The notes beneath the pieces were generated by a model. It searched no databases and was not told where the DNA came from. It saw only the letters and a program-made list of their open reading frames with translations. Below, one piece after another: positions 22,701-23,620 of a stretch of DNA of 23,620 nt; position 1 is the stretch's first letter; every line of letters begins with the position of its first letter. Source of the DNA: an uncultured Clostridia bacterium (GTDB lineage Bacteria; Bacillota; Clostridia; Oscillospirales; Oscillospiraceae); contig CAMWTG010000008.1 of assembly GCA_947177115.1 (NCBI GenBank), positions 1 to 23,620 on the forward strand. Direction: 5' to 3'. The position numbers and the translations under genes are program-made.

Positions 22701-23620
22701 TCGGCCTTGGCCGTGACGGTCACGGTGGCAGTCGTACCTACATTTATATTATTGCTGTACTCTACCGTATACTCGCCAGCCGGGATCTCACTTCCATCGG
22801 CCTCCGTCAGTGTGACAACCGGCTCCTTCGCGTTCCCATCGTAGATGTAGGAGTAGCTGCCATTGCTCTCCACCGTCAAACCATCGCCGCTCAGCGTGAT
22901 CGAGGGGGGCACCGGCTTCTTGTTGATCTCCACGTCCACACTGGCCGGGGCTACGCCGGTGTAATTGCCGGTTTCCTGTACACGGTACCAGACCGTATAC
23001 TTGCCTGCGTTGGTTCCTTTCGGGATCGCTGCGGAATAGGGGCCATCCTCGCTCAGGGCGTATTCCACCTGCACGTTTGGTGTGTCAACAACCAGCCCAG
23101 AAACATCGAGTAGCTCCTGGGCAGTCCCATTGTAGGTCAGGGTTGCAGGGGTCGGATGTGTTGTGATCTTCACGACCTTCTTGTGGATCGTTGCCTTGAC
23201 GGTGAGGCTGGAATACGAAACATCGTAGTGCTCCGAATTTTTCCCGGTAATCCCCGCGTTGTTTTTATTCACGGTTACCGTCTTATCCACACCAGCGTTT
23301 GCATCGCTGAACGTGCCGGTCAGGCCGGTGATCTTGATTTCATCCCCAGGCAGAACGCCCTGCTCCACTACAGCGTGGACGGTCGCGCCCGCATTGCCAT
23401 CGTAGAATTTATCCTCCGCCGTCACCGTTGCGGTGACCGGCTTCTTGCCCGCTGTGAACGTCCAGGATGCGATGGCGTCATCGTAGTTGACCACGCTGCT
23501 GGAGGGATCCTTGCCGGATTTTGTGGCCTGAACGGTAGCGGAACCGTCACCAATCACGGTGACCTGCCCGCTGTTGTGGTCTACCCTTGCGACATTACTT
23601 CCGGCAGTGATTTCCCAGCC
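13730..23620 (-). CDS. Giant SLH-anchored repetitive surface protein (3' part)
   Basis: The 3' portion of a cell-surface gene. The frame stays open to the right edge, so the true start lies outside; at least 3296 residues are seen. From the N-terminal side there is an array of about 33 complete Ig-like modules of roughly 75-95 residues, a Pro/Thr/Asn linker (PPPTNGGGTDNTTN), a non-repetitive stalk of about 200 residues, and three SLH domains in the last 176 residues. Modules resemble MBG, YDG and bacterial Ig-like (Big) families and fall into four sequence types. SLH repeats by family bind wall-linked polysaccharide, so the array should extend outward as a rod, possibly in adhesion. No catalytic domain, LPXTG motif or Cys-rich part was seen. 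The only obvious Cys residues are isolated. Confidence 0.93.
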   Translation of the reverse strand, partial: GWEITAGSNVARVDHNSGQVTVIGDGSATVQATKSGKDPSSSVVNYDDAIASWTFTAGKKPVTATVTAEDKFYDGNAGATVHAVVEQGVLPGDEIKITGLTGTFSDANAGVDKTVTVNKNNAGITGKNSEHYDVSYSSLTVKATIHKKVVKITTHPTPATLTYNGTAQELLDVSGLVVDTPNVQVEYALSEDGPYSAAIPKGTNAGKYTVWYRVQETGNYTGVAPASVDVEINKKPVPPSITLSGDGLTVESNGSYSYIYDGNAKEPVVTLTEADGSEIPAGEYTVEYSNNINVGTTATVTVTAKADGNYVFTPDAPVTITFEIKKEQAKVVKPPEAAGYPLTFSNFAQRLVTAGTGDGGTMVYSVDGENGTYEETIPTETNAAEYTVYYKVKGDDNHSDSDVGSVKVTIAPKNVKDPTIDLLDDNGDPLVSYTYDSHAKEPTVVVKDGSDIIGVGEYNLVYTDNIDAGKGTVNVTDKPGGNYTVTGSAEFVIVKADIVFTQVPADANITYDGQPHELVTPGVTNGGTVLYALNSPTSTYKDAIPEGTEAGTYTVYYKVVGDKNHNDLTPQSVSVTIQRKPLISITIELSPEGFAYDGEVKLPEVTVKDGETVLPAKEYTWSCDDPSPTNVGDYTITISDATGGNYDLTNVANNTATFAIGKIPQEELVIGGKPSTVSYGDNFKLTVSDGIGAETWKVDGPATIDTDGNVKITDVGEVTVTVKRAGDNNYLPAQAQWTFTAEPKAVTASIVVANKVYDGNTIADVTSASIPVLTGDTVTIDPDSITASFDTSAAGTGKTVTLDTSNVKVTGDDAEKYDITYPATETANITPKHLTVSVTLSDHDLKTDSNGKYYYVYDGTEKEPAVTVTGTDDDYSVTLTANDYTVSYANNKNASTATVTVTAKADGNYTFDEQKVNFEITRPAAQLTSSPQPKDLTYTGQAQELMTVGTAVGGHIEYSLDGTNYSASIPTETGAGTYTVTYMVKGEGNYADSTDTWTVSVTIKQKEIISPKVTVNGSYTYDGTPQEPVANDIKVEDGNTPIPASEYNVTFRDNVEAGTATVVITNANGGNYIVNGTGTFTIAKANVEAADITVPTGKINLPYNGTAQELVTAGSASGGTMVYSLSETGEYSPAIPTQTAVGGYTIWYKVQGDSNHNDTEPQSVTASIVVNTVTNPIVQVTPESVTYNGNPQKPVVTVKDKKDGHLINGDEYTVTYRDGDGNVMTDLTGVGNYTLTITGTNTNYIFTETATFEILPADQTPLTITNTREHVYYGDKFQLDTSGGNGTVTWKVNDDAPANITNGLLEITGVGSVTVTATSTATGYADQTATWSFYAEEKPVTAVVEAKSRDYKNGDTSVTVTATLQKSDLVDGDKVVITLSGRFEDPNAGTDKKVIVDSSNPDFTGSTGNHLYYNITYPATTTASIFKAPVTDVTDPKAVSGLEYTGLAQALVEAGSSTEGTLEYSTDNIVYSVSLPTGTDAGDYDVWYRVKGDGNHNDMAGKKLDDQVTIAQQKVTDPTIELTPTGASYDGAVHKPSVMVKDKYGRIIPDSEYTVTYSPSGDWKDVGTYTVTITDVTGGNYDITEKDATFEILIMGQSPLSITNQPGVVHYGDTFTLNAVGGSGTGAVTWESGRTDIATIDSQSGLVKVLKSGGPVTITATKASDGNYGATTATWTFSAEKRPARAIVTAKDKEYDGNDNAKLVITWKDGDLLGNDTIALEGILTGKFDNANAGNNKTVTITGTVPDNDKYAVTYNTTTTASIIPKAATVTGVTAKTSLVYSPGNAQELVDRGTAEGGSVKYSLDGGASYSLDPPKAVNAGKYTVWYMAESNSGNYVDSVPVSVSVTIDPKTVNNPDIELTPAVFDYDGTAKKPDVVVKDNSVEIPASEYTVRYSDNVQAGTATVTISDVPGGNYNVSGTTTFTIKSGSAVLTLAPEEKDLTYTGSAQALVRAGAAVNGQVVYSLTGDEDDYSPTIPKRTDAGNYEVWYKVKGNVGYADTAADSVTVTIQPKQVTPTVLVGGALNYSTQYTGSALTPSVTVSVDGVQLDSSKYLVGYNNNTKPGTATVTVQNSGGNYQFFAAVTFEITKAKAEFLLEPKPVEDLVYTGEAQKLVEPGVGKVGTVVYSLNGGEFYPIIPTGTEVGTYVVMAKVQGSEFYTDSDVKAYRVTISKNVLTEDQVDVSLSANNFHYTGYEQKPAVIVTNTKDQVVIPASEYTVTYANNVAVGQASVTVTGTGKNYSFQKTVHFQIIPADQPVLTITGKPDTVYYGDIFTLGTTGGSGAVTWTVESGNAAAPGNGQFQITGSGSITIKAAAADSSDTWTFYAYPKPVDAVVTAASKPYDGNNSVTLTFTISSGLGSGDTAISGTATGYFADVNAGTNKTVVITGLTVSDEIKAKYDIKYPATITADITRAPAKVTTAPEKIDNLTYTSLPQALVDPGVAENGNMAYSLDGVNYSGNVPEGTDAKTYTVWYKAIAADDENYKDSTPVQVSVKIGPNTGTPSILCTSKTIRYDGTEKMPAIVVRDDAGHIIPESEYTVSVDGPAIAVGKYTVTVTDKQGGNYEFAPPVTVTDAFEIVADSQNPLTIVDKPAAVYYGDTFYLSATGGSGSGEIVWGIKETNGVAEINNGIVTVKGTGGFTVTAYRKGADGYDNSNTDSVYFEAKPKPVTPVVTADNKPYDGTTDAKLQAVLKLVGEDTINLTVEGVFESPDVGENKKVEIRTYEAQGLNVDKYMITWPTTTTASIYKVDAKMETPPQAVPNLTYDSQPHELVTGGKTVNGIGTIVYSSSKDGAYSENIPTGTNAGEYTVWYKVAGSVNYTGIDPAEVKVEIAKATPKIIADPTASGTAGQKLIEIDLSDGQASVPGKFEWGAPNTVLNSTSSSHNVIFTPDDTANYETVTFSITVTVPPPTNGGGTDNTTNSTPPSWQDAPSTFSIPSASGTPTQTTVQDGTASTVVSDKDGSDLVREAVTNQSQNVVIKPEITGDVTKTEVFIPSSTVSQLSSETDAALTVSSPVADVTISNAALDTLSQAGGTVSVVAEKTEGAVVLSLAVDGEVVEEVPGGVTLTVPAEDAGPGTVAVLVHEDGTRETIRRSLAADGVMNIPLSGSATVEIVDNSKDFADVPAGSWAADAVAFASAHELLDGTGEETFSPDQAMSRGMLATVLYRLDGSPEMDAAGTFSDVGSDAWYADGVAWAVESGIADGYGDGQFGPDDSITREQFVVMLWRYAGSPETGSQDLDFADADQVSGYAQAALGWAVEKGILSGVGDGMLDPAGTATRAQAAQLLKNFMENT
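13733..14260 (-). other. Three C-terminal SLH domains
   Basis: Three repeats in the last 176 residues start at FADVPAGSWAADAVAFASAH, FSDVGSDAWYADGVAWAVES and FADADQVSGYAQAALGWAVE. Each has a later acidic-turn and Arg-containing half (SPDQAMSRGML; GPDDSITREQF; DPAGTATRAQA). The first two carry the usual SR/TR pattern, and the third is slightly diverged (DPAGTATR). Confidence 0.9.
14950..23620 (-). repeat. Array of four alternating Ig-like module types
   Basis: Type A carries YDG..K.P.V.VKD ... EYTV.Y ... GTATVTV ... GGNY. Type B carries LTYTG.AQELV..G ... YSL ... IPTGT.AG.YTVWYKV.GD.NH.D. Type C carries KPVTA.V.A.DK.YDGN ... NAGTNKTV ... YPATTTASI. Type D carries PLTI....VYYGD.F.L...GGSG.VTW ... 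TWTF.AE. By eye I count eleven A, eleven B, six C and five complete D modules plus one cut by the window edge, and a final diverged module before the linker. Confidence 0.8.

Noticed and set aside
14966..23113. Very long plus-strand frames (781, 495, 706 and 395 codons) opposite the giant surface-protein gene
   Set aside because: They mirror the codon bias of the repetitive minus-strand gene, contain no recognisable domain, and break where the module pattern shifts. The minus-strand protein has clear Ig-like and SLH domains, so these are shadows.
1..23620. CRISPR arrays, tRNA genes, rRNA genes or known riboswitches
   Set aside because: No regularly spaced short repeats with unique spacers were seen. 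The only T-arm signature found belongs to ssrA, and no conserved riboswitch core was recognised by eye.

Overview
The window looks like chromosomal DNA from a GC-rich, endospore-lineage Firmicute, most likely a gut Clostridia member of the Oscillospiraceae type. This is inferred from the PurA variant, the smpB/ssrA region, a pro-sigma-K fragment, a CD1871A-type small protein and a huge SLH-anchored surface protein; no 16S is present to prove it.

Layout. Positions 1-1555 hold purA with its leader and a strong terminator. Positions 1560-3450 are disturbed by insertion sequences: an IS5-type transposase remnant runs into the 3' end of an ArsC/Spx-family gene, and a single-frame IS3-family transposase lies beside it. 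Positions 3460-4910 carry the ribosome-rescue genes on the minus strand: smpB, a cyclophilin and the tmRNA gene ssrA. Positions 4911-6300 hold a 147-bp MITE with a 9-bp target duplication, a small unknown protein gene carrying an in-frame 161-bp MITE, and a rhomboid protease.

Positions 6470-11090 are accessory. Two truncated genes (DUF255/YyaL and an FAD oxidoreductase) meet head-on. A self-contained redox operon follows (TlpA-like lipoprotein, CD1871A-like CXXC protein, NapH-like polyferredoxin) with its own promoter and terminator. Next come a small ORF and a large serine recombinase whose stop codon abuts the N-terminal 67 codons of sigK on the other strand. That last arrangement is the hallmark of a sigK-intervening (skin-like) element. 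The matching C-terminal half of sigK is not in this window. A second copy of the 161-bp MITE, in opposite orientation, lies upstream of the sigK fragment.

Positions 11100-13270 encode an LD-carboxypeptidase and an M20 amidohydrolase in one minus-strand operon. From 13730 to the right edge the window is filled by the 3' part of one giant minus-strand gene (at least 3296 codons). It has about 33 complete Ig-like/MBG/YDG modules in an ordered pattern, a linker, and three C-terminal SLH repeats that should tether it to the cell wall.

The most notable items are the sigK fragment next to the serine recombinase, the MITE that extends a protein by 53 residues without breaking its frame, and the modular grammar of the giant surface protein.
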